Source of the DNA: Prevotella melaninogenica
GTDB lineage: Bacteria > Bacteroidota > Bacteroidia > Bacteroidales > Bacteroidaceae
DNA length: 64,000 bases
Direction of reading: 5' to 3'
Assembly (NCBI RefSeq): GCF_018128065.1
Contig: NZ_CP072359.1
Span: 124,001 to 188,000 of the forward strand
A program made the translations under genes and the position numbers. Shown piece by piece: positions 23,301-27,971 of the stretch. Within the stretch, counting starts at the first letter, position 1. The number at the start of each line of letters is the position of its first letter. The notes beneath the pieces were generated by a model. The model was not told where the DNA came from and did not search any database. It was given only the letters and a program-made list of their open reading frames with translations.

Positions 23301-25147
23301 ATGTGTTCAAAAGCATCAACGACCTTTCCTAAGCCAACCTTACGCATGCCACGACCAATAGCCGCATTTACTTTACCCACTCCAGGTAGATATTCGCCCC
23401 ACATTTCAGAGATATTCTCAGCGTACTGACCATTGATAGCCTTAGCGAGTGCCTTTACATCACTATATTCCTTGTTTTGGAAGATGTAACCACCCTTACC
23501 ATCCGATTGTACATCACCTGTTTTTCGATTGAGATAATCGCCTACAATCTTTGTTGGGCTATACATACCTGTAACCACGCCAGCTTCCACAGCATCCATT
23601 CCCACACGTGTTGCACCCTTAGCAAGACCTGTAACAGCTTTTGCTATTGCTCCTTTACCAAACTTCTGCAGTGCTCTTTTTGCAACAGTCTTAGCAACAC
23701 TTGCAGCAGCTTCTTTGCCTACCCCAGAGGCAGGATTTGTAGCCATTTGCGCCATAAATCCAATAGTACCAACAAGGTTCTGACCTGCCCCAAATGCACC
23801 GCCAAGCTTATCAGAGGCTTCTAATTGTACGTTATTAGCAATAGCTGCAGCATCAAGAAGCATCTTATCTTTATCAGTTGCTTTCCCTTCTTCGTAATTC
23901 TTTGCTGCACGATAGAGATTAGCAGCGTTAAATGTATCAGTTATGCCAAAATCATACGTTGACGGGTCTGTCAAGCCTGCCATGATACCACCATATAGAC
24001 GACTTAGAGTTCCTGCATCCCCATACCTGTCTGCATTATTCTTCGCAACCGCAGCTTTCGATAGTATTCCAAGTGTCGACAACCCTGCTTTTGCTTCTTC
24101 TGGAACATACTGAAGGGCATTCCCTCGATTACTAAATCCCTCAAGCGCATCACTGACTGCTCCCAAGAAAGGATGTTCCTTTCTGAAAGCCTCTTTCTTT
24201 TTATACTCTTCGTTAAAGGCATCATCTACACTCTCAACAGCATCTTTGTAGAGATTATCAACCTTATCTTTCTCACGTTGCGCCTCGATACCTGTCTGTA
24301 TACTATCTCCGTATGCTTTTGCACGCGCTTCATCTGACGTAACTCCCACAAGTGGCTCTCCTGCATCATTTGTAACGATGTTTCCATGTTCGTCACGTGC
24401 TACTGTTGGAGCAAACATTGAATGAACTACATCTCCATTTTCATCGTATGTTAATCCAGCGTCAACAGGGTTACGTAATTCTTTCCCTGTTGCCTGCATG
24501 TAATCAATCTCGTCTTTCTTCTGCTGCATAGCCTGCTGCATACCCAACTCCTTTGCCGCTTTCTTATCACCATGTACAGCATCATCAAAGGCTTTAACGA
24601 TTGTCGGTTTACCAAAACGATTTTGCTCACGCTCTACACGCTTAGCTTTAGCTTCGTTACCTAACTGAACAGCACGCTGTACATGTGGATTTGATGGAGT
24701 AGCACTACGCTTTGCCTGCTCTCCAAGAACTTCGGTGCGATGTCCTTCTGAAAGATTATAACCTACAGGCTTAGGCTTTAAGAAATCAGCTCCTTTGGAA
24801 AATGAGTCTGACAAAAGCGGCTTACTAACTTGCGGTGTGCTCTGTTGAGGGTGTACCCTTGGGCTTGTAGCAGGTTTTGCTGTTGGAGTAGGTGTAGCTT
24901 TTGGTGCCGTCTGCTTCTGAATAGGCGTATGCTCAAGCGAGAAAGCATGAAGTCCTTGCTTTCTCGCATTATCGAAATGCTGTAAAGGAATGTCATAATC
25001 TCCCTTCTGCGCATCACGCATACGGATTGTAGCACCCTTATATGCATCTGCATACGACTGAATACCGTACTTATCGACATTTTCCTTAGAAACCTGATGT
25101 TCTTTGCCATCGGCTGTTGTGATAGTGTATGTTATCTTATTTGGCAT
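8360..25147 (-). CDS. Giant DarB/polyvalent-type phage protein, 5595 residues
   Basis: One uninterrupted 16.8-kb frame encodes a protein of roughly 0.6 MDa. Regions seen, in order: an N-terminal unrecognised region with Ala/Gly-rich segments (about 450-720); Gln/Glu-rich coiled coils (about 1150-1330); a ParB-like domain with IQGNNRSAAL (about 1370-1450); low-complexity Ser/Gly (about 1755-1840); a nuclease-like PBECR-type domain (about 1870-1980); an inorganic-pyrophosphatase-like domain with DGDHIDIFL and DEHKVMYGF (about 2090-2215); an N6-adenine methylase with LEGSAGIGN and NVPF (about 2640-2900); an SF2 helicase with HEVGTGKT (about 3460), IDEAH (about 3653), ATGTPISN and QRNGRILRQG (about 3995); a zincin with HEAVAH (about 4448); and a C-terminal polyvalent region with a hydrophobic helix near 5250. 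Polyvalent proteins of this type are proposed to enter the host with phage DNA and block host defences. The gene lies 6 nt after the ejection-like gene, in one operon. Domain names rest on motif recognition and were not searched. Confidence 0.85.
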   Translation of the reverse strand: MPNKITYTITTADGKEHQVSKENVDKYGIQSYADAYKGATIRMRDAQKGDYDIPLQHFDNARKQGLHAFSLEHTPIQKQTAPKATPTPTAKPATSPRVHPQQSTPQVSKPLLSDSFSKGADFLKPKPVGYNLSEGHRTEVLGEQAKRSATPSNPHVQRAVQLGNEAKAKRVEREQNRFGKPTIVKAFDDAVHGDKKAAKELGMQQAMQQKKDEIDYMQATGKELRNPVDAGLTYDENGDVVHSMFAPTVARDEHGNIVTNDAGEPLVGVTSDEARAKAYGDSIQTGIEAQREKDKVDNLYKDAVESVDDAFNEEYKKKEAFRKEHPFLGAVSDALEGFSNRGNALQYVPEEAKAGLSTLGILSKAAVAKNNADRYGDAGTLSRLYGGIMAGLTDPSTYDFGITDTFNAANLYRAAKNYEEGKATDKDKMLLDAAAIANNVQLEASDKLGGAFGAGQNLVGTIGFMAQMATNPASGVGKEAAASVAKTVAKRALQKFGKGAIAKAVTGLAKGATRVGMDAVEAGVVTGMYSPTKIVGDYLNRKTGDVQSDGKGGYIFQNKEYSDVKALAKAINGQYAENISEMWGEYLPGVGKVNAAIGRGMRKVGLGKVVDAFEHMSSSNWAKTWKNFQEKTKWNGMAGEYFEEVANNFYNAVTNGDMTLDTDPHTGVFNPKINLDTFYSVALMSGIMSGVNTAGYARERYKAPHEQRKADAQARSVFGERWDEYKDAIDNADEKQIGSVMEKIGNDKSLSNTQKVAALQYQYRTAVVHGVNAQDTKNKLEGQFNAMDEAYSMGYNLQDEKELNNTAILYDEAKKQATKTTGWDEDTLESMIGKDGGASTLAYMKHSDEFNDEQLQAFTDYANARAAYNGMIQRVKDDIDTKVHESNLEVDQRTNLDTGAIHPATMKVDDRQVYIVNGNVVMLPDGSGVDHEHSDDFVVLRDADTGELETADPSAIFKVDAPINPKEEKEAAADNIRQTFAQQQADKIDGKLEFKQGDTYPIIDKEDGTQHSLSIIGDAIDEKTGQVNPEMVLVDIDGAQQPTLLPKAQVQQQVDEARRAAVAATQVVEHAPTNSSNNTYNINDEVTFTDENGNIVRGSITAPENEDGKFEVYTEQPINGKKVNLFSAEELDLLTKAPAEDSEDATIQQPQQQEETEEAVEVVEAKAPQQQTTALERIPKDESGQPLYEQTDPETAWDAIVEQTEGDTSMAQTVADDMVSDLEAGVKKAEKTKTKSGGSIAEKIAAEKERAAVIEQAKETLAHWRKIAAVNRMREAAIQAEEQRKADEMTRVRKEEEEKARAEQEEAERIKRETLNGVPDFIEDKAPDARARGYRRVNGDKVDRQEPIDATIGKEVQVKFDDDNIPTGHVAIIEANQLQPSHKNGQRNPQHFIDEAQPKERKDDASVGAARKIAANIRPEEITSSVTAYTGAPTVNSRGEVIQGNNRSAALREMWNNQQEQGDKYKKYLIDNAETFGLRAEDIAAMDKPILVNMLDVNDDEAISLGQFVASDTESGGTERIKPKNVAKKLGDKMKNFANILLRANDENISFAELVDSNGIDALKWLNTNGVISPTQYKSAFDSKGNITAEAKNDIKGIMYQSIFEGGNTQLEEMFNALPAKAQKAILATAYRDYDSPQSERMIEDIQDSIMAYYALSHDSMFMNAKNHKDARIAVEAWRRQLAFDDVTGESYLPAEKYNNFALLLATMYKGDNQSLIQGTFNRLYDLIQGTQEETLFEQPDNTPRSLVQAIKETLNIEHNGQQRSNVLAGDSSASQEGRAGSNGDATPRGRSENIDGAETNKGGTEGDTGRSGSGQSSGGSQEEVAAENSHLTKKEAADFIAQMELGADVAQEIPLTIENWDKEFGEDGIVSTPIGDVKMGENQFAKLMRAGRNGKLGMLKPTLEYPDAIVEENSKAKEGTHTERPSSFIFIKSFRKSDGTRYYYFTSITVSVDGKEVVVSNQEKSRNRILRLLMEGSVIWRTPKDATTSSAEKQGLDYVHPDKAEGETKGSVITPQNTSSAGKDSKQSDTKQKKSEKSAKKDAVSEDLFAMAERVAAEDKAKRTRKKEEAKVDTNPTEAQKEAGNYKKGHIKVDGFNVTIEQPKGSVRRGKDANGKEWKTEMHNTYGYIRGTESVDGDHIDIFLSDNPTEGNVFVIDQVNKDGSFDEHKVMYGFSDMESARKAYLSNYEEGWQGLGNITEVSKEEFKKWIDSSKRKTKPFAEYSSVKTEGDVNVQHPIDDKGSKRLVSNERYEELKKRMRSKLGQLNLGVDPEMLAIGAEMAVYHIENGARAFGAYAKEMISDLGDAIRPYLKAFYNGARDLPEMVELSNEMTPYEEVSRFDIATIGNEGEQLTPSAIETAEQINNEAIVEFNAKQEQSNTNELEDVDNDAYSITKQHNNKKDVDIWVVRGKERTDKEVYTQRKQVAKEHNGYYSSFRGVNGFVFNTAEEAHAFADAIFNTQSEKNYAQNSEEIMRKDIINNEDSENQDKNSDEDIVSSNKAITAKEEKVSAEKEKPIKKNNSKKKDVSLEQPTTGDLFGGFFNENESKLKENEDNPRTRTENRKGNDEVSQRESSGSRSVNERELDKNTEERRSERQGDSRVQSRTAEVRSSTERPSGRLSRLNVSNNHAERGADYAPTTVDARIEANIKAIELANELVESGEKATPEQMSVLRKFSGWGGLGKAFNQSSYSWSKDSIPARLQSLLGAEAYEQAVMSANSAYYTPAYVIDTLWDIAKQLGFKGGNILEGSAGIGNILGLMPMDISDNSHIQAVEIDGTSGNILSLLYPEANVNIQGFEETRVPNGSVDLAITNVPFVTGLRVNDTTGDGDLSKKFHNIHDFCIAKNVRKLREGGIGIFISSNGTLDRSQKLRDWLVSEGNADVVGAFRLNNKTFGGTGVTSDIIVIRKRVNGQVSPNAIDVSTVTGERSVEFDTGETKRVKGVDIPVVKHLSMDYNKYFIEHPEMMAGKMEFAFEHGDKYRATSKGLYPTNDKSQDKLLSNFVQSFTKMKDEAVSTKQEGQPVNVYEELGSDIKEGSMLVNKDGQLCVAQLGQAVPLNLNTNKVKGHTKEECFNAYTEIKQALADVLKYQTENETDEGLKPLLDKLNKAYDSFVDTYGHLNKNTSIAFLRNDVDYPNVFSLEKYEEKADKNGKRVESFHKTDIFNKRVVEKSVEPQPKNVKDGIVVSVYKFGKIDIPYISHQLGKTEEEIKHEIIANGLGFENPVSKQVEVSYQYLSGNVREKLKQAEENNENGEYNSNIKALKEVVPNSIPAHLIEFNLGSSWIAPELYEEYVKDKTDVDVKFTAAGGTWFMKEPHWTDNEKNRSFGVHSDLLGKHVMGHELIEAAIQNKTITVSTTRKLYNGTTETITDKEATQACSSRIDEIRQEFKDWARNKMQSNPEMSDKMEQVYNDLFNNYVPIDIPSEYIPEHFGGATHNITLRPHQAKAVVRGTMQPLMLAHEVGTGKTFTLISTAMEMRRLGTARKPMIVVQNATVGQFVASAKELYPNAKILTLEDSDRNAEGRKNFYAKIRYNDWDMIVVPQSTFEFIPDSEERQMTFIQDKIEEKLTVLAKMKDADKSGRNLITRQAEKEVEQLKEELANLTNTLSEKRTAKEEKKRAVTKQNTEVKAREMLERRTDETENFDDMGIDALLIDEAHEYKHLGFATAMQRGVNGVDPSYSKKSQGVFLKTQAVLSKSHGRNVIFATGTPISNTAAEIWTFMRYLMPSETMKEYGIYYFDDFVRNFGNIQQMLEFTTSGKFRENNRFAGYIDLPELVRIWSSVSDTVRTKDAGEVSDKIPKMEGDKAQDLYLPQTPALRGIMKYVKAELEAYDKMSGKEKKENSHIPLTMYGIAKAAAVDARLVDEAAEDDPNSKTNEAVRQTLRSLKETASYNGTVALFADNYQNKTSGFNLYEDIRRKLIEAGVPEKQIVVMKSGMTVKKKLEIFDKVNRGEVRVILGSTFTLGTGVNIQERLHTLIHIDAPNRPMDYTQRNGRILRQGNIHKDMNKPVRVLRFGVEDSLDVTAYQRLKTKGAIAESIMKGKQLMANSMENRILEEEEDAFGDTVAQLSGSEYAMLKNQAEKNVRKYESRKRQWEADQTYIHNAKPRLNGLIKNAQLQKEENEKNLSLVNNTYPDGKLKAIIVGKHKYDSVAGMEDFFKDHNKKVKEESEKVKNGTNATYGSTINVDIDGLVFTIHTEVSKEMSSKGVNLFAKSVRTMTYSQKELGLKDVPVKGALMRNAIEDIADNIITGNDFKERVERAKQNIAHYRSDLEHILSREGKPFEFENELEEAKAKYVEYTEAMKKEMEEKEKKYAEMDKHVEAVSSLSEISEDEETLMRSGQGSFSDNELSFINDPVAKMLGKNSRTEEDRKAFAERERQRMISRISELADRLHLNNIEAVTDSNGLQGKKAKAKGFYSKSSGKITIVIPNHASVEDVEKTLLHEAVAHYGLRKLFGEHFETFLDNVYQNVEPEIRRIITSQAANNNWDFRTATEEYLAGLAERTDFERVHYTIWNKIKSLFLKMLHSIGFEGWSATELSDNELRYLLWRSYENMKEPDRYRSILGEAEDIAKQNELKVGNYELQDTDSSNVAERGILYREDDSEEKKRVNAREKYEQRVNRAMFQTQEALQDSMLALKEAMNAITKAEGKNVNIEDIDGYENAYLGENRLSSVNKAEADAFAHLLFKPMLAEVSKICKNAQERTELVDYMMAKHGLERNAVMRKRAIEDILNNEKLSDAQKNARAGLAEYRDYAGLTALTGKDNITEAEVDAEVMVSEYENTHDTTNLWDKVNTVNAAILSKSYECGMMNKDTYEKISDMYKYYIPLRGFDETTSEEAYAYLLHQNSAFNAPIKVAKGRSSKADDPFANMQSMAESAITQGNRNKLVKQRFFNFVLNHPSDLVSISDMWLKYDDVADEWKPVFPDNFEENDSAEDIEQKLKEFEDKMKKLAEQAPDKYKHGKETANIPYRVVDSRDLRQHQVLVKRGGRDYVLTLNGNPRAAQALNGQTNPDNDTSGAVGAILKAGEMVNRQLSAFYTTRNPDFVVSNFIRDMLYANSMVWVKESPNYALRFHRNIARCNPAQLKLLLAKHRKGTLDMNNKLEHMFYQFMMNGGETGYANVRDIEQHKNDIRRELKRANGKLSITKAFNLLGEKLDEYNRAVENCARFAAYLTSREMGRIVERSIYDAKEISVNFNKKGSGAKFMNAVGQTKIGTASAFVSGIGRSGFVFWNAAIQGTTNFGRQFKKHPTKAFTASAIMFLLGAVIAGIGMGDGDDDADANSYWNLPEYVRRSNILFKIGDQWVSIPLPVEYRAIYGMGELMVSAMSGKEHFTGSELGKAIAGQATQVLPIDFLEGGGGVKAFVPSAVKPFAEVYSNKGWTGMPIYKDTPYNKYMPEWTKAYKSANKYLVGIAKTLNGATGGDAYTKGSIDINPAQIEYLLNGYFGGVSGTIDKLSKSAETIAGDREYDPRDFLLLNRILKNGDERTEARAINNEYMRVKEEHDVLKARMKHYENDTDKGLFDYADKIDFLYNSPEFARYEIFEDYSKDIDALYKELKEANDGAEHLSIEKELTELKKEMIEEMNKTRK

Positions 25148-25153
25148 AATGTA

Positions 25154-26524
25154 TTAATTTAACGGTGGTTTATTTGTTGTGGTTTGTTTTGCCGTAGGCT
25201 TTGTTTTATTACGACGATAATTGTTTGCATTGAAACCTCCTGACGAAGTTGATTTAGACGGTGATGCGTTTGTCATTCCTAACACGCTACGAACTTCGCT
25301 ATCCATAGAAGGGAAGTCTCCTATATTAGAAACAACAATCGCAGCAATTCCATCTTTACTTTGCGTCTTCTCCAGCTGTTCCGCTATGGCGTTGTAATGT
25401 TGAGCTGTCTTACGGTCACCTGCTTTACGATAACGCTCTGCTGCTACCTTTGCTTTTTTCACCATTGATGGAGCAAGAGAGGTAAGAGCACCTTTTCTGT
25501 CTGCTGAATAGGCATAAATATTACCATCTTTGAGTCTAATTGTCTCTTTTTCGCCTCTATCTTTTCCTGTAACGGAGCTTTTAACCGTTCCATCAGGATT
25601 GTGCGTTGCTCTAAAATGACTTTCAGCTTGGCTAATTCTTGCAGCACCTTGTGCTTCACTTACTCTGTTATGACGACCATCTTCGGCTATCTGTGCACCT
25701 TTTAGTCCCTCGTTTGCCTTGTGTGCACGTTTTGTTTCTGCTAAGACTTTACCTTTATGCTCCATATCTTGAGCAAACAGACTATCTCGTTGGTCAAATG
25801 CTTTTTGCCATTGGTTATCCTTGACGTTGTCACGATCTTTCTTATACTGAACTGCATCGGCATCCTTTTTCTGATTATAGGCATCTATGCCTAATTGACG
25901 CATCCAAGCTCTCTCCTTGTCCTCCCTTTCATCGTCTGCTTGCTGTGCCGCCATAAGATTTCTTATATATGCATTTTGCTGCGCATCTCTGTTTGCACGA
26001 AGTTTCTCCCACTTGTTTTCCGTCTTAGCAGATTGTGAGTTCTCATGCCTATACATGTTGGGTGCATACTTTGTAGTGAAATAAAGATTAGATAATGCTG
26101 ATATGCCGTCGCTAATAGCAGCAAAGATTTTCTCACGTTTCTCCTTCTTTCGTTCCTTTGCCAACTCTTCTTCTGTCGGAGGTTGATACGGACTAAGCTT
26201 CGCAAACATATCAACATAAGACATACGTTTTGGCGTTGCAGCCTTTACAGGAGTTTCATTATCCTCTCCTTTTGCTGCAACGCTCTGTTCAATACTTGGA
26301 GCAAGAGGAACTGAAACAGAGGGGGCGGTGTTGTTACCGCTAATATTTCCAGCCTGAGTTGTCGGAACAGCCCTATTTTCCCTAAAGTGGGCATTCTCTG
26401 CTCTCTGCTGCGCTACTCCTGCAGCACCCAATGCTGTTTCCGTTTTCAGTCCTTTAGATGGACTTGCAGGCGGTGGTTGCATTGCGGCAGGCTTGCTTCC
26501 TAAAATATCATTTATAGCACTCAT
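25154..26524 (-). CDS. Probable internal virion/ejection protein, coiled coil
   Basis: The 456-residue product has a Pro/Ala/Ser-rich N-terminus, then a long charged helical stretch (about 115-290) rich in Lys, Glu, Gln and Arg with heptad-like spacing. A short beta-like segment with TGKDRGEKETIRLKDG follows, then a helix and a disordered Lys/Thr/Asn-rich tail. There is no enzyme motif. It lies between a small Gly-rich membrane-active protein and the giant polyvalent gene, 6 nt before the latter. That matches the place of core or ejection proteins in podoviruses. Assignment is from context and composition. Confidence 0.55.
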   Translation of the reverse strand: MSAINDILGSKPAAMQPPPASPSKGLKTETALGAAGVAQQRAENAHFRENRAVPTTQAGNISGNNTAPSVSVPLAPSIEQSVAAKGEDNETPVKAATPKRMSYVDMFAKLSPYQPPTEEELAKERKKEKREKIFAAISDGISALSNLYFTTKYAPNMYRHENSQSAKTENKWEKLRANRDAQQNAYIRNLMAAQQADDEREDKERAWMRQLGIDAYNQKKDADAVQYKKDRDNVKDNQWQKAFDQRDSLFAQDMEHKGKVLAETKRAHKANEGLKGAQIAEDGRHNRVSEAQGAARISQAESHFRATHNPDGTVKSSVTGKDRGEKETIRLKDGNIYAYSADRKGALTSLAPSMVKKAKVAAERYRKAGDRKTAQHYNAIAEQLEKTQSKDGIAAIVVSNIGDFPSMDSEVRSVLGMTNASPSKSTSSGGFNANNYRRNKTKPTAKQTTTNKPPLN

Positions 26525-26539
26525 ATTCTTCTCTCTGAA

Positions 26540-27019
26540 TTAGAATGGCATACTACCAGCAGCACCAGCAACACCTTGAACAGCTTGACCAATAGCCTCT
26601 GCTTTCTGTTGTTCAAGACTGTTGAGCTGATTGGTAAGGTCTGCATCACGCTGTTGGTACTGCTGCTCTATCGAATCCTTGCGTTGCTCTGCATTAACCG
26701 CAATCTGCGAGGTTGCATCCGAAAGAGCCTTGTTGTTTGCCTCCTTAGCTGCCGCCACGCTTTCCTCCGTGCCACCCATTACGGCAGCAGCACCTGCAGC
26801 AGCCTTGTTACGATTTTTGATACTTTCCTCTGTCATGGTCAATATACGCTGTGCGTCAGCTCTCTGCGTTGCATCCTCGTTGTAACGCCTATCGTACCAA
26901 TCCTGATTAGATTTCTTCTGAGCCTCTATATTGGCTTTCATCTTGTTTATAGCTTTTGAAGCCGAAATACCACCGAAGATACTTCCTGCAGCTCCTACTG
27001 CAGCTCCTATCATTCCCAT
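26540..27019 (-). CDS. Small ejection-type protein with glycine-rich hydrophobic N-terminus
   Basis: This 159-residue protein begins with a Gly/Ala hydrophobic segment (MGMIGAAVGAAGSIFGGIS) and continues as Gln/Glu/Lys/Ala-rich helices. It ends with a second Gly/Ala segment (AVQGVAGAAGSMPF). Small proteins of this shape, such as T7 gp14-like and P22-like ejection proteins, insert in the host envelope during DNA entry. It is the first gene of the leftward operon leading to the giant protein (15 nt to the next gene). No consensus -7 box is evident upstream. Role inferred. Confidence 0.55.
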   Translation of the reverse strand: MGMIGAAVGAAGSIFGGISASKAINKMKANIEAQKKSNQDWYDRRYNEDATQRADAQRILTMTEESIKNRNKAAAGAAAVMGGTEESVAAAKEANNKALSDATSQIAVNAEQRKDSIEQQYQQRDADLTNQLNSLEQQKAEAIGQAVQGVAGAAGSMPF

Positions 27020-27066
27020 AATGACTTATTATTAAAAGTTATCTATTTTCTGCGAAAATAATACAT

Positions 27067-27074
27067 TACTTTTG
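27067..27074 (+). promoter_or_regulatory. Promoter -7 box for the small basic gene
   Basis: TACTTTTG lies 34 nt before the ATG at 27109. An earlier in-frame ATG at 27076 touches the box, so a start there would leave almost no leader. The downstream start is therefore preferred. Confidence 0.65.
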
Positions 27075-27108
27075 CATGGTTCGTTTAACTTTTAATACAC
27101 CAAATAAT

Positions 27109-27420
27109 ATGACTACTGAAAAGAAGAAAGGAGGACGCCCTAAAGGAATAGCGAAGACAGGTGGTCGCGTTGCTGGAACTCCAAACAAAGTGTCGGGAAA
27201 AGTAAGAAGTATTTTAGCAAATGTTACTGGCAATTACTATGACTCTGACTTATTTGAGAAAGACTTAGCAAGTCTTGAGCCTAAAGAACGTATACAAGCA
27301 ATGGAGAGATTTACAGCTTATATTGCTCCAAAATTACAGGCAACAACCCTTGACGTTGCAACAGAGACCAAAAAGACCATCGAGGACAGACTTATCGCTT
27401 TGTCTGGTGGAGGCAAATAG
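27109..27420 (+). CDS. Small basic DNA-binding protein with AT-hook-like N-terminus
   Basis: The 103-residue product starts MTTEKKKGGRPKGIAKTGGR. GGRPKG is AT-hook-like and AGTPNK continues a basic Gly/Lys tail. The rest is helical, with ERIQAMERFTAYIAPKLQAT. Similar short GRPKG proteins occur in many Bacteroidetes mobile elements and phages, sometimes near terminase genes. An alternative reading is therefore a small terminase or packaging factor. It has its own promoter and terminator and faces away from the ejection operon. Function not established from sequence. Confidence 0.65.
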   Translation: MTTEKKKGGRPKGIAKTGGRVAGTPNKVSGKVRSILANVTGNYYDSDLFEKDLASLEPKERIQAMERFTAYIAPKLQATTLDVATETKKTIEDRLIALSGGGK

Positions 27421-27491
27421 AATCTACAAATAACTACTATAGAAACGCTTTTATTAGATTGTTGAATTAATTGAATTGATTTGTTTTAGTT

Positions 27492-27526
27492 AAAAGGGAT
27501 TGTTCGTGAGAATAGTCCCTTTATTA
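27492..27526 (+). terminator. Terminator of the small basic gene
   Basis: AAAGGGA and TCCCTTT arms, extended by TTC/GAA across a short internal loop, form a hairpin with a 4-nt loop followed by TTATT. It lies about 70 nt past the stop at 27420. Confidence 0.65.
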
Positions 27527-27562
27527 TTTGTAACTAATTTAATTACAAGTATTTACAAAATA

Positions 27563-27626
27563 CTCCCTATATGTCGCACTTTGGTGTTTTTTATATCATT
27601 TACAATGCTCCCTATATGTCGCACTT
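27563..27626. repeat. Two 19-bp direct repeats in the non-coding gap
   Basis: CTCCCTATATGTCGCACTT occurs exactly at 27563-27581 and 27608-27626, a 45-nt period. Both copies are followed within about 20 nt by TATATCATT. They lie between the small basic gene and the integrase, in a 551-nt stretch (27421-27971) without a convincing gene. The stretch also holds a terminator, the 31-bp repeat array and an alternating purine-pyrimidine run. Confidence 0.85.
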
Positions 27627-27696
27627 ATATCATTTTCTTGGCTTCGGGAATTGATATTTTATACCCAAAAGTATTATTGCAAACGAACGTTAATTT

Positions 27697-27832
27697 ATTT
27701 CTTCGGAAGAAATCCCACTTGAAACGCATTTCTTCGGAAGAAATCCCACTTGAAACGCATTTCTTCGGAAGAAATCCCACTTGAAACGCATTTCTTCGGA
27801 AGAAATCCCACTTGAAACGCATTTCTTCGGAA
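27697..27832. repeat. 31-bp tandem repeat array, about 4.4 copies
   Basis: Four identical 31-bp units (27697-27727, 27728-27758, 27759-27789, 27790-27820) and a 12-nt partial copy run head to tail with no spacers. Each unit contains TTTCTTCGGAAGAAA, a short hairpin with 6-bp arms and a CGG loop, then ATCCCACTTGAAACGC. The short frames here arise only because 31 is not a multiple of 3 and are not genes. The array lies between integrase and ejection modules, where iteron-like or regulatory repeats would fit. No function can be read from the sequence. Confidence 0.95.
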
Positions 27833-27874
27833 AAAAGTGCATAAAGTAAAGTAAAATAAATAATATACATCTAC

Positions 27875-27894
27875 CGCGCGCGTGTACGTACGCG
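27875..27894. other. 20-nt alternating purine-pyrimidine run
   Basis: A run of strictly alternating pyrimidine and purine (CGCGCGCGTGTACGTACGCG) sits 40 nt right of the tandem repeats in otherwise AT-rich DNA. Such runs can adopt Z-form DNA. The centre GTACGTAC is palindromic. Confidence 0.7.
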
Positions 27895-27932
27895 AGGAGC
27901 ATTTGCCTTTTGTTAATGAAAGTAAAAAAGAA

Positions 27933-27962
27933 AACCTACAAAAGAAAGTTCTTCTGTAGGTT
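27933..27962 (-). terminator. Terminator of the prophage integrase gene
   Basis: Arms AACCTACA and TGTAGGTT enclose a partly paired AAGAA/TTCTT interior. Reading on the minus strand they are followed by TTCTTTTTTA. The hairpin lies just past the integrase stop at 27972. Confidence 0.75.
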
Positions 27963-27971
27963 AGAAGTGAA

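Noticed and set aside
27697..27832. CRISPR array
   Set aside because: The copies are head to tail with no spacers between them and no cas gene is present.
27625..27902. Two 70-81-codon frames rich in Phe, Lys and Ser in the repeat gap
   Set aside because: They are products of the 31-bp unit read in successive frames, so they are repetitive by construction and not supported as genes.
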